From Haliotis asinina (taxonomy: Eukaryota > Mollusca > Gastropoda > Lepetellida > Haliotidae), in NCBI RefSeq assembly GCF_037392515.1, contig NC_090288.1, positions 58,327,673-58,391,672 on the forward strand: a DNA stretch of 64,000 nucleotides, read 5' to 3'. Positions within the stretch are counted from its first letter, which is position 1, and every line of letters starts with the position of its first letter. The notes under the pieces are model-generated. The model was not told the origin of the DNA. It saw only the letters and a program-made list of their open reading frames with translations, and did not search any database. A program made the translations under genes and the position numbers. This document shows positions 1 through 13,200 of this stretch, in pieces.

Positions 1-779
1 CCTGGAAACAAACATGAACCAATGTGAACTGATTACAACATATTGCTCTACATAGGGATATTTTTTCGTACCTAAGAAAGTCTTTGTTCCTTGTTACAAA
101 CCACCATTGTTACCTCATTATTCATGTCAGGATTAAAAATCCCTGGCTTCCACCTGTCCATCCATCTTACCAATTTAGTGCTATTAAACTACTGATTTCC
201 TTTGTTATCTATCACTGTTGTTCTGTCACATGAACATAAGTTGTCTCTTCCCAGTCGTTCATCCACCTGATGAACGAGTAAGAATATACTTTGAAACACT
301 GTGTCTATCAACATACTGAAGTTGACTTCAATAGATTCTTGCCCTTATGTGCATCACTTCTAAATGTCATTCAAAGACTCTAAAGAGAGGGGTTCTAGAA
401 AGAGGGTCTCCTTATATGCAGTGTAGAAGATTGCACATTTCATTCCAGGTCTTTCAAGTTCCAAAGGTGATATCAACTGGTGGTCGATAGCAAGCAAACA
501 CTGATGTGCTTTGACAATAAAACTTCACATCTTGTCCAAAATGACTGTTCAAAGGGACTTTTTAAAAATATGTTAACCATTGTTATCTGACTTCCTCTTG
601 CAAGGGAATATTTTTCTGCATAAAAAGGATACCATGGGCCTTGCCTAGATCTTTCTCTCTTAAGGCCTAGTCAAACTAACATCAGGTATATTATGAATGT
701 TGAAGAAGAATTAATGAGGTGTGTGAATCTTTAATTCTATTATCCAGAATCAGCTCCCACTCATTTGCGTAGACCTAAT

Positions 780-3400
780 CTGTAATACTTTGGGGTTCTT
801 CTTACACATACAAACTTGGCTTCTTGAAGAAAAAACAACCAGGCTGATTAAACATGTCAGTATTTTAATGGAGACTCATGATGACCAACCAGTAATCCAT
901 ACAGTGCGGAATGCTCCAACGGTGCCATCGGTAAAGGGATGTAACTCCTCCCATAATTGGTAATTTGACATACCGCAACATAAAACATCTCCCTTATTTA
1001 ACAAATATTTTCTGAGCACTGCAAAATTACCTTAATAGTGACTGATAGCCAGTTATTTAACATTGAACAGGACTTCTCTTCCAGTCAGCATTAGTGAAAC
1101 ATGCATTCTCAATCAAAATTTATATTTCTTCAAAACAGGACTTTCCACTAAGTCAGCTACTACTAACACTGTCTCTGGCTGTGACATCAGCCAGGTAAAC
1201 ACAATTCCAAAAATTTCTCTCTTTTTAACGACACGTCCACTTCTGGTGGGTTCTTATTTGACTGACTGGTTACATTGTCACTTGAGATGGGTGGGGACAA
1301 CAGTGCTTTATATGTCTCTTCAGTTTCAACAATATTGAAAACAATAAAACCTGTTGTGGTGGTCTTCATTGCTATCACAACCGTAGCTGGTTTAGAGAGA
1401 GGGCCACTGGTGTTTGAAACCGAATAGATTCATTCATAGATAGCGTAGGAACTGGTTTGGCTGCAATATCATAATTGGTCTTCTGCCTCTCTTTGCAGTG
1501 GAGAATTCCTTGTCGAACACTGTCTGGATTCACTGTCTGTGGGTAAAGTTGCTGAGATGACGCTGGCAGCACAGATCTGAGACGATGCCCGACCAGCATT
1601 TGCAAAGGTGATGCAAGGTTGTTGATAACTGTGTTATTGTACTGCAGCAGATTGTGATGAGGATCACATGTGTCAACAAGAGCTTTGTCTAACACACTCT
1701 TGGCTGTTCGGACACTTCTCTGAGCAAAGCCATTACTTTGGGTGTAGTGTGGACTTGAAGTGGAATGCTTAATGTCCCAGGCTGTAGTGAAGATTCTTAA
1801 CTCCTGTGACGCATACTGGGGACATTGTCTGACATCATTCCTTGAGGAATGCCATGCCTGACAAACACTGACTTTAGTCTCTCAATCACTGTGCCGCTTC
1901 TACTGTTTGGAAATCATTGGATCTCCAACTATCTACTGTAGTAATCTGCCACTGTCTTGTAATCACTAATGTTGAATTAACACAAGTCAGTGGCCACAAC
2001 TTGCCATGGACAGGCCTATCATACAAACAGTGAACAAATTATTGAAACTGAACTCATATACAACAAAACAGAACAAAAAGCACCAAAACTGCATCAATAT
2101 CCTCTAAAACCGAAACAAACAATCTTTAACAGAAAACTAATCATTTAAAACAGAAACAGAACTTGCATATCAGCTACAACAGAGCCTGAGAACAGTCACC
2201 GAGTGCACAAATGGCAGTCATAGTATCCAAAAATGGTTGCCACAGCATCCCGAAACGGCACAGATATCACCATACCATACTCCTCAGTGTCAGGCTTGCG
2301 ATTCTGCACAATTTGGTCCCTTGTTCATCAGAACAGGTTTTGTACTTTGATGTCAACAATGTGTTGTGCTTCTGTTTAGTAAATAAAGTATTCAAAGGTC
2401 TGTTAGGGACCTTTCTGTCATCTTCTCTTGTGCTACCTTTGGGGCCGTCATAAGCTTCATCCATGTGTTGCTGAAACTCATCTTGAGGTGTGTTAATCCC
2501 AAACAACAGATGCAGAAATCGAGATCGCAGAAACAGCTGTTGAACGTGGTTAGGTATGGCAACATTTCTTCCAGCTTGATGGACCAGTATCCCATCAAGA
2601 AGGTTGAAGCCCTTTCCAACTTTGCTGTTACATCTTCATAGTTGGCATACTGTAACACTGATGGCTTGATTCAGATCTTTCAGGTCTAAGCAGATTATGA
2701 TTTGACCTGTCTTGGGCTTCTCCACAATGACAAAGCAATTAACCCAGTCTGTGCTGTCACTTTTGAGATGACATTCAAATCTTCCATACAGTCTAGTTCA
2801 GCCTTCATTTGGTCTTCTCTTTTCGCGCAAGCAACACTCATCTTGGAGCATGTACAACAGGCAACGGATCTGGTTTCAGCTGCAGTCTACATTCACCTTC
2901 CAGTTCACCTATTCCTTTGGAGCGATAGGGGAATTCTTTTATGAGGTGAAGACTTGGTTGATGCAATTGAACTCGCTATTGCAGTCAAGTCAACACTGAG
3001 CATCACTAATTTCAGACTCAAGCATGTTTTCAAACACAACACAGGTGGAGCATTAGTGTCAACAATAAAAAAATCTAACGCCATCTTGCTGTATTTGCTT
3101 TCAAACTCTAAAGCCAGCTGGCCTAACACATTGAGATATGCTCCACCACAGCCTGTTAACTTGGTTCTTGCTGGCTTCAAACTTGATTTCAAGTTAAAAC
3201 TTCTGTATGTACTTGCTGGCAGTGTGCCCCTGTGTCATTTTGAATGTCACCAAACTCTCACCTATGTGCAAATCTGGGTATGCGTGATGAGCATCACTTC
3301 CAATCCCAACCAATGTATGACATACTGCAATATACAACATAATTCTCTATATCACCCAAAGAAACTGACAGTGCTCTGCAAACCAAAGTAACTTGACAAC
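780..3400 (-). mobile_element. Ty3/gypsy-type LTR retrotransposon fossil
   Basis: Minus-strand pol remnants lie in the expected order: an aspartic-protease-like end (about 2905-3192, VDTNAPPVLCLKTCL), reverse transcriptase (about 2267-2658, YLLTTFN-like and FGINTPQDEFQQHMDEA-type motifs), and integrase core and C-terminus (about 1375-2000, SPHYTQSNGFAQ and a GHRLRSVLP tail). Sequence around 780-990 carries a polyadenylation-like ATTAAA and a TGTTATGTTGCGG-type start, and may be the 3' LTR. The copy is broken in several places and is an old fossil. It lies in the KLHL12 intron that runs off the left edge. Outer limits are approximate. Confidence 0.8.
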
Positions 3401-4276
3401 AATAAAATGACATCACTAAACTTAATTTCTAATAATAATGATAATCATTCATGTGTATAGTGCCTAGATACACCATGGCACTTGTTATTAGAGTCACAAG
3501 ACTTTATCCAACCTGGTACCCATTTTCTGCTGGGCGAACACAGGCAATCTTGAACAAAACTCACTTGTTTCTTTCAAAATTGCTTAAGATGAGACCATAT
3601 TTATCACATGTGCTTCCTTGCAGGGGAGGACTGAAGTCCTAGAAACTCTTGGAAATCAAGCTGCCAAACATGGTCACCCATTCAAGTACAATCCGAGTTT
3701 GACATTGTTTAACTTCAACTGATTTGTGACCTAAGCTCTATGCACAGGACCGCACTAACAAGTATTTGCAACTTGCATAAAACTATAAACATACCAGTTT
3801 TGTGTATTTATCAGATTAGCTACAAAGGTTATCTCCTCCTATTATAAGTCCTGTATTTGGCATTCTGCAATGATGGACATTCCAGGAGAGAATCGGTCCT
3901 CATAAAAAAAACAAAAAACAAAATGATCCTGGGTGTACGAGGTAGATGAATGCATGGTGTGATCAGACTCAGTGACTTGGTTGATTGTGCTGCACCCAGA
4001 CACACTGCATTATTTACTGGCTGCTGTATTGTAGCTGTAACAATCTGCATCACAGAACAGACTTGGGTTAACATTCTGATTCTCCTCTTCTCCCAATGTT
4101 TGCCATGATGCAGAAAACATGCGGATTTGAATCACAAATTAACTAAAAGCGGTGAATTTAGAAGCTTGCATCATACCCATGACTCCCTCTCATGACACCA
4201 GGAGGTTCAAGTGACTCCTACATTTAGTAATGCAGTAACACGTGTCCCCACCAAGCAGCAGTGTAAAACTACGAAC

Positions 4277-7200
4277 CTATTCGGTGCTTGGTTCTGTGGC
4301 TGACCATTTTCAAGCGGAGGTCAGGTCTTAAGTGGAACTTCTTGGCCTCATCCAGCAGATCCCTACACTTGTGACTCCGTCTGACAAGGTTCTGGAATAG
4401 AAGAAGTACATTCATCAAACACATCACCAGATTCACCCTTCAGCTACAGCATAAGCATGCAGCTTACTGCCTCAGGTGAACCATTGTTGTACTTTCCTGA
4501 CAACATACTGTCTTCAGTCAAAGATTGTTCAGCAACTTTACATTTTGTCTATTATATATTTTAGTCATTCATACAGGTCCAATGTTACATGATGTCTGAT
4601 GCTACCATGGCTACAATATAAGTTGTTCACTGGACACAAAGGGAAAATTGAGGGTACATCACCCCATTGTCAGACGAACCAGTGAACAATGTATTTATCT
4701 TACTGAACACTTTTTAATTCTGAATTGTTCGGAGCACAGGCACAATACATCTTGTAGGACATATGTTAGATTTCGAAGATGATGAGAAAAACAGATTTAG
4801 ATTTACCTCCCTTCCATCTATCTGCATTTGCAAAACATTGGTAATTTCCATACACCATACATGATTCAATATTATTTGAGATATGTAATTTTCTGAAGAA
4901 ACTTGATACTTTATACTTATCCTGACTTATGCTAATTGCTTATCTCCTCTTCCCTGGTGAAGGTAGTCGAACACCTGAGATAGTGTTGCAGGATGCTTTC
5001 ATAGGTGTCTCAGTGGACATAGGGATAAACAGACGCTTGAACCGTTGCCTTCTAAACATAGTACGTGCAATGCATATCATCAAGGCTCTCACTGGACAAA
5101 ACAATAAATTTTGAGTAGCCTGTGGTCCTAATATTGAAGATAATGCTGGTATGTGAAATTGTCTATCCGGTTGACCTGGCAATTGATTTTTTGCAATAAA
5201 ATCCCATCGTAAACCCAGGTGGGCTGTCTGTTGATTATCTGCATCAAAACATGCGGTTTAAGTCTAGAGCATGAATTTCTGACATTCGTGCAGCTGTAGC
5301 CAAGGCAACTAAAAACAGTGTCTTCTGTGTTAGCAGTTCCACTGAGGTCCGATCAAGCGGTTCATACGCATCACTTGTGAGATGTTGAAGTACGATGTTT
5401 AGATCCCATAAATCTACACTGTTGATCTTCCAACTTGAAAGAGCGTAGCAAGGCAAGTAACTCGGGTACTTTAGGCAACTTGGTTCCTGTTTCCATGGTG
5501 ACGAATGAGCTGAGATCTGCCAAATATGTAGATAATGTAGAACCTTTCAGACCTCTGGACTGTCGTAGGTAATATGTAGCCTTCATTGCCGTGAAACCTT
5601 TCTTCCTGGCGTATGTCTCAAACCGCTTTCATTTGTCATCATAAAGGGTACGAGTGGATTTCCGTAAGGCTAAAGTAACTGCTTTAGCTGCTCTTGTCGA
5701 GTATCCTCTGTGTTTTAAACAGTTTTCAATACACTCCACATGTCAAGTTGGAATACAGACAGGTTTCTGTGCATCTGTTTTGTGTGTGGGTGAATGAAAA
5801 GGTTTTTCCTGTCTTGTAGTTGTAGTTCTGGTTGTCCTAACTCTTCTATGAGTGTTGGAAACCAATGTCTCGTTGGCCAATAAGGCGCGACCAAAGTCAG
5901 TTGCAGCATCTTGGTCTGTTTTATTTTCTTGATAACTTTTGGTAGCAGCACTTGAGGGGAAATGCGAATGCGTTTAGTCCTTCCCATGGGATGCTGAGAG
6001 TCTCTGTTGCCCAGGTTAACAGATCCGGTTCTGGTGATACAAACGTTGTTGTCTGTTTGTTGAACCTTGTTGCAAATAAGTCTATTTGCAGCAATCTGAA
6101 TGTCTGACTGATTAGTTGAAACGCCTCCCGATGCATCCACTCTGTTGGTGATGGACGAGACAAGGCATCTGCCACAATGTTGCAAACTCCTGGTATGTGA
6201 CACGCTCTTATTTGGAGATTCACACTGTCAACTAAATCAAAGGGTTGAAATGTCAGGTGAAGAAGAGATGGCGATCTCGTTGACTCCTGTTTGTTTATGT
6301 AAAGGCCACTGTTGAGTTTTCTGTGTGTATCATCAGTAGTTTGTCTTTCAACATGGTCACCCAGTGATCTCCAACTGGTTGATATGAAGAGCTTGCTCTC
6401 CTTTGGTCCACATCCCTGCTGCTCCCTTCGTTGTTTAGATGGGCTCCCCATCCTTGCATCGATGCATCTACGTAGAGAAGGTTGTTCAATGCCGGCTCTA
6501 CCATATACGAGGGGATGTCAATAAGTTTTGAGCCTTGAGCATTTCTCATACCCAGGTGTCACTGCCTATGGTATGATATTGAACCTTGGGGTGTAGCTGA
6601 TGTGATATATAACTTTTGGTATCCTACTCTCAGAAGTTATTGAACAGCTCACATTGACAGAAAGAGACCCCCCTCACGGCAGTGAAAATGAATAAAATTG
6701 AGTATAGAGCAGTAACTAAGTTTTTAGTTCTTGAAGGAAACTCGGCGAAGAACATTGCAGAAAAGCTTTCAGCAGTTTATGGGAAGTCTTCCCCTTCATC
6801 TGCTACCATCAAACGATGGGTCAATGAATTTAAGCATGGTAGAGAGAGTCTTGAAAGATGACCCCCGTCCAGGTCGCCCAACAACAAGCACTAGCCAAGA
6901 AAACATTGACAGAGTGCATAGACTTGTGCTGGAAAATCGTCGAATCACATTCCACGAGTTAGAGGAGACCACAGGCATTTCACACGGATCCATCGAGACA
7001 ATTCTTCATGAACATCTCATCATGTTTAATGTGTGCGCAAGATGGGTGCCAAGAATGCTTACAGATGAAATGAAGCAAACAAGGGTCACCATAAGCAACT
7101 CCATGCTAAACAGATACTACAAGAATCCAGAAGATTTTCACTTTAGGCTAGTAACCTGTGATGAAACGTGGATCCACCACTATGATCCTGAGAGCAAACA

Positions 7201-10200
7201 AGAATCCATGGAATGGAAACATGTCACTTCTCCCAGGACAAGTTCAAAGCCACCAGATCAGTGCAGAAGGTAATGGTGACAGTCTTCTGGGATAGCAAAG
7301 GCGTCATCCACATAGATTACTTACCAAAATAAAGAACAATGAATGGGGAATATTACGCTAACTTGTTGAGGCAAGTGCGACAGTCAATCAAGGAGAAGCG
7401 CCGGGGCAAGATCAGACGTGGTATTCTTCTACATCAAGACAATGCTCCAGTACACACCTCTCGCGTTGCAGCCGCTGCTGTCCAGGAATGCGGGTATGAA
7501 GTCTTGCCGCATCCCCCCTACTCTCCAGACCTAGCACCAAGTGATTACCATCTGTTCCCAAATCTCAAGAAACACTTGCGTGGTTGTAGATTTCAGGTTG
7601 ATAATGAACTGACTGCTGCTACTGAGGCTTGGTTTGAGGACCAAAATGGCGCCTTCTACAGAGATGGCATCAGCGCCTGGCAGAAAAGATGGAACAAGTG
7701 TCTTGACTCACAAGGGGACCATGTTGAAAAGTAAATGTGGTTCATACCAATATTTTGTGTTTTTCTATGCAAGGCTCCAAACTTATTGACATCCCCTCGT
7801 ATCCTTGATGTAAATCGATGCTGGTGAGATAATCTTCTGGACAAATAAGGAGTTTTAGTTGAGGCAGATGTACCAACTTGATTTCTCAACACTCTGGTTT
7901 CTGAAGAAAGTTCTTGTTGAATGCCTTCATGTTGTATATAAGTCAAAATTTCCCTTTGGAATTCTTCTTGGGTACCAGGAAGATTGGGGAATAGAAACCG
8001 GGTGTCAGACTCTGTGGTTCTATAACTTCTACTGCTCCTTTCTTTAACAATGTTGCTATGGCATCAGTCAGCTTGTCCAGTTGATGCGTTGCATAGATAA
8101 AAGGAGTTGGTGTTCATGTGAACGGTGGAATGGTTCCCAGTGAGATCTTGTAGCCCTCTCTCAGAATTTTCATAACATAGTCGTCTGATGATTTGTAGTC
8201 TGTGTGAAAAGAAAAATGTGAAAATGTTCAAGAGTCCAAACCAGAATTTTTACCTGTTTTTTTATTTGTACTGATTTTAATATACATATGCATCGGCTAT
8301 GTTTATTCAGATATCATTACAGGGTTGTTGATTGATAAATGACTGTTTCGCTTCTCAGATAGGTACAACCAATGACAGATCCTATCTGAGACATTTACCT
8401 GTATTTTGGCATTTTGAGTTTCCAGGTCCTCAGATATATAGGTATTCTATTGATGTTTCTGATTAACATTGTATAATTTATGTGCATCTTAATCTTTACT
8501 ATTGGTCTTGATATGATGTTTATGTGTGTATGATGAAACTTTAGCCATTTATCAGTCGTATGGGACATGCTCTACAACAGGAGGGGCATGTATAACCAGG
8601 ACATTTAGAGTTAGAAAGTTTACAAAACATTGATAAATATATAAGGAGAAATTGAAGTCAAGTTAGGAAGGGTCAATGTACTGGGAAAGTGCATTGACCA
8701 AGTAATCAAATTTTATGGATTCACTTTTCTCGGGGGAAATGGCAATTTCTCTGAAGTAACATAAAACTAGGACTTTGTGATCATACATGATTAGGCGGAT
8801 GGACATTCGGATACTAATGGTCAGTGTGTCAATAAAAGGGACACACAGAGGATTGGAAATAATTTGTTTAAGTATCTTCTGGCGCCTACCAGTCTGAAAT
8901 ATTATTTGATATTTTGTCAGGTATGTCAATGTTTGGTTGATGGATGGCTAAAAGTTGATTAACGAAGATATTTTATACTGGAAGAATTTGATGGTACCGA
9001 TAAAGTCTCGGAAAGGGACTAATGAAAGTAACTAATTATTAAGATTGGGTATGAGTCATTTTTGTATGACGTAGGACATTATTTCGGGGGGAGGAGCCTA
9101 AATTGTCATGACTTCTATTTTGTTAGTTGTCCGGTGAGTGGTGCGCGATTCTGGGCCCCACCGTTGACTTGAGAGGTTCTCTCCGTATATTGAGAGAAGG
9201 GCTCAGATGAACTTATAGTATCAGAAGTTGTGCAAGAGACCAACAAGTTCTTCCAGGACATAGTAAACTAATGTTGTGCTTAGACCAGAAACTAGGAAAT
9301 ATTTGAGGACCTTTGTTTGTTAAAAACTATACCAAAAATAAAAGGACTTGAACGCCAAACTGGACGTATCCTTGAGTATATCGTCTGACTACATCATCCC
9401 CAGACAAAAGAGTGGAGGAAATACAGATTGCCTAGGGAGAAGGGTATAACACCCCAACACCCTCTGGTAACAATATTCTCCAGTTTTCCCAGTAAAGTTG
9501 AAGACGTGCCCTCCACTTGAGATGGTTGTACGGGAACAGCTGGGGGTGGAAGACTCCAGTCGTTCCGAAACTGATCTTCAATAACTCCCTCTTCTCTCAC
9601 CCCTATATGCACTGCTGGATGTCTGGGGGCATTTGTTTGCCCCATGGGAGCGACAAAAAGAAGATGTCCTCTCTTCACGCGTATTGAACTTTTTATCTCT
9701 TGCTTTTTGAACCCTGAAGACCTTGGACTTAAGGGTGTAACGTTGATTAGTCTGCTTAAGTACTGATGTCAGAGTGTCGATAGACTTGATCATCATAACT
9801 CTGGAGTCTCGAGCAACCATCCTCGCTACCTCTTCAATCTTCCCATCAAAGAGAGTAGGTGCTGACAATGGAACTTGATACAAGGGTTTGGTAAAGTTCT
9901 CACCCCATCACACTGTACATAGCAGACCTTTTCGACGAAGTAATTTTCAATCCTCCCGCAGTAGATGCTAAGTGATCGGCCATAAATTACTTGTCCTTCT
10001 TCTGAGTTACCAACGATGACAGGATCATTCTTTCCTCCTCATTATCCAGATTACTGAACTTTGCAATGAGAGTTTCATTGATGGCTCTCGAACAAGCCAG
10101 TCCAAAGAAAGTACACCTCATAGTAGTGTTGAGCTGTGCAAGCCACTTGTCATCTACCTTGTAAGATTTATTGCGGGCTGGACTGATGATCTTATAAGCT

Positions 10201-13200
10201 TCATCCATGTCCAGTGCTCTGACGCATGGCTCCATACGATGTAGACGGAAGCGACGCATGTTGAACGACGGCACATGTTGTTGTTGAAACGTTGTTGCTG
10301 ACTTAAATGCCATAGATAACATCTCAGGAATCATAGATATCGGAGGTATCGGTGGGAAGTGTATCAATGTCATCATCCTTCATCATATAGGTATTAGCTT
10401 CATTAGCGTCCTTGGCTGGTAAAGCTAAGTCAAGTCCATACATGATGACGCTCGATAATGTATCTCCTATAAGAGTCCACGGCTAAGGGGGGTGATGATT
10501 GTTGACAGCGCCTTCGATGAACCGGGGAGAGTGATGAAGACCTTCTGCGTTGATGAGTGAACCTGCGAGTGCACTCATGCGAGCGTGACTCCTCACTAGT
10601 GCGAGTGCACCCACGCAAGCGTGAATCCTCGCTCCTGAGAGTGCACTCACTCGGCGTGGTTGGATCTCTCTCTCGACTGGGATGTGAAGAGGGGGGTGCT
10701 AATGACGATCTTCCTCGAGTGTGTGCATACATGTCCTCTTCATCCTCTGGTGTGAGTGCCGCTCTAGGTGAACGCTCATGCCGAGCTGTAGTCAACGATG
10801 ATGACGAGTGCAGTCCTCTCTCCTCTTCTATATGCCACTCCATCAGATTCATCATCTGCGTTGTAAACTGTTGCATGAAGGTGGTTCATTGAAGATAAGT
10901 CGTTCATGTAGAGGGACGATGATTTCATCTTTGATGACTTCGACTTCTTTGGTTGAGACAGCCCTGCTTCTGAGGAAGATCTCTTCTGAGATACAGGGCA
11001 CGACACGCCGGACCCCAGACATAGCCCAGGAGAAACGCCTGACATTTCACTTAAATGAATCTCAGCAGACGTAGTTAACGAATTACCCGAATTTAAATCA
11101 CTTGTTTTAGACATGACTAATGCAAGCCGACATGGCTTGTCCCTAGCATGTCTGTAAACAGACCGTGTATGGAGAGTAAATTCCTAATCAGTAAATTCTA
11201 TGCAAAATTTACGACGATTATTAGTGTAACATGCTTCCTCATGTTGCTAGGCTACAAGGTGTTACATTTAACCTTATGTAACTGTGACTGCAAGGTACAC
11301 TGGTCAATATATCTACAGTTTCACAGCATACCTCTTGGTCTATAACATCCGTGATGTACCGAGCACTGAGCAGCGGAAGTCGGACATAGTTGAGCAGTTC
11401 AGGAAGACACTCACATCGACTCTCTCGGTCGTACTTGACCCAGTCGATCACCGCCTCAAACACAGGCTCCTCACAGTTCACCTGTAAACACACAGCAAGT
11501 TAAAACCTATGTGAAGCAAACAGAGACGGGTCAATGACCATGGCCATTTTCTAATATGAATTTGACACACAAAAGGTATATACATTAGTTTGAATTTGGT
11601 GCAGGACATCATATTTGAGTTGCTAAAATATTTCTTTACAGTTCTTTAAAAGATAAATTACTAAGCAATAATGGAGGAAAGTTGGGAGATGGAAGGGTAG
11701 ACAAGAAAATCAAGACAAGAGCATGTGAAATATTGATCAAAGTCATCTTATCATACATACTGGGACAGCACAGTGTTACTACCAAATTATTTCATAGTTA
11801 TACACTTTACAGAGATATAAAATGAAACTCTTTCACAAATGATGTCTTCCTTTCATACTGATAGATCATTTGTTGGAAATTTGATGTGGTAGCATAGTTA
11901 TCTCCCTTTAATCCATGGATACAAAATGGCATAACTGAACGTGGTCACTCTGACATTGTAATGTTTACCTTAGTGAGTAGAAAAAAAGGATCAGCAAATA
12001 CAATGCTGTGGAAAACAATAGACACAACTGCAGATAGCAAATTAGGTCGCTCAGACAGGTAGGACCGTTGATTAACGTGTCATGAAATGTGTGTGCTGCC
12101 TACAGGCACAAGGGATCATCCAGAAGACAACTTCTGCTCTTGTGTTGAATATGTCTCAGGTATTGACCAACATCTTACTTGTCTTTCTTTTATAAAGTTT
12201 ATGTTGAAATATGTAAACATGTTTGACACCCACAGGAAAGCTCAAATCAGCAATGTGTAAAATGTCTTAAAATATATAGGTGACATGACCACCTGAAGAT
12301 AGACAGGACTGGCTATTAGTTGTAAATTGTTATAACATGCAGTTATCTTCCCCTCAAAGATTATCTTATCTCGGCTGATATCTCTATCCCAAAACCTGGC
12401 CCAAACTGCCATCTGTGACACCCATCCTCGTTTTGCTTTTCACCTGCTTCTCTAATTCTAGTGACCCAATGGTAGCTACATCCTTAATAATTTCAGTACT
12501 AAAGTTATTCTTTATGTGAGCTATCGTTTATAATAGAGCTACATTTAATTTTAAAATGGGCATTTAAAAAGTGTTCTTTGTAATACAATATCATTGAACA
12601 AACATTTGCACAAAGTCATGGTCTGTTCCAAGTAAGTCTCATTGCTCCTTTCTGCACTATTATGTCCTCAGTGAATTCGTTCTTCTACCTGCTACCGAGA
12701 CTATAGTTAGGCTTAATGTAATTTAACAGATATTTCACACTTATACATAATAACTACATAAATTGTAGATAAAAATGAACACCCCCCTACCCATCACCCC
12801 CCAATATACTTTTGCTATTTTCTATAGTAGTTTAATACACCACACAATCTGCACTTCATTGACAAGGCATTTCATGAGGGTTCATCGACATCATGTCTAC
12901 CTGAAGTTCATCACTCTTAATTAATCTCTCAATCTCTGCCAAGGGAAGGGTCTTAAACTCCTCCTGTTGAACCACTTCCTCGAAATGATGAAGACTGTAC
13001 GACTCTGCAGCTTCCCATAATGCCTTGCAGCTGTGCTGCTCAGCAAATATTTTGATTCCAAGGCAATTTGAGGAGTCAAGCTGGTTTTCTAAGAAAGAAC
13101 AACATGCCTCTTTTACACCTGCAAGAAATAACGCATATCAAATATTTACCTTTTCATAATTGTGACAAAGATTTGACATGGACGAATAATTATCCAGTTC

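Larger units (their letters stand above)
4929..11114 (-). mobile_element. DIRS-like tyrosine-recombinase retrotransposon fossil
   Basis: Minus-strand parts in order: a Ser/Arg-rich gag-like ORF region (about 9394-11114), the start of reverse transcriptase (about 7802-8190, [14 protein letters not shown]), RNase H (about 5715-6549, [39 protein letters not shown]) and a tyrosine recombinase (about 4940-5586, [33 protein letters not shown]). RNase H followed by a tyrosine recombinase, with no integrase, is diagnostic of DIRS-type elements. The copy fills most of the KLHL12 intron between 4392 and 11331. It is broken, with several breaks, and a mariner is nested in it. The segment 8194-9393 may be a further insertion. 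Terminal repeats were not located. Confidence 0.85.

Noticed and set aside
260-290. Hammerhead-like CTGATGAACGAG
   Set aside because: No GAAA box or flanking stems.
1-4276. Kelch-repeat exons completing KLHL12
   Set aside because: No GG...Y...W kelch pattern was found on the minus strand in this interval, which is filled by intron and a Ty3/gypsy fossil. The exons must lie outside the window.
10557-10892. Plus-strand 111-codon ORF
   Set aside because: Antisense shadow of the Ser/Arg-rich gag-like region of the DIRS-like fossil.
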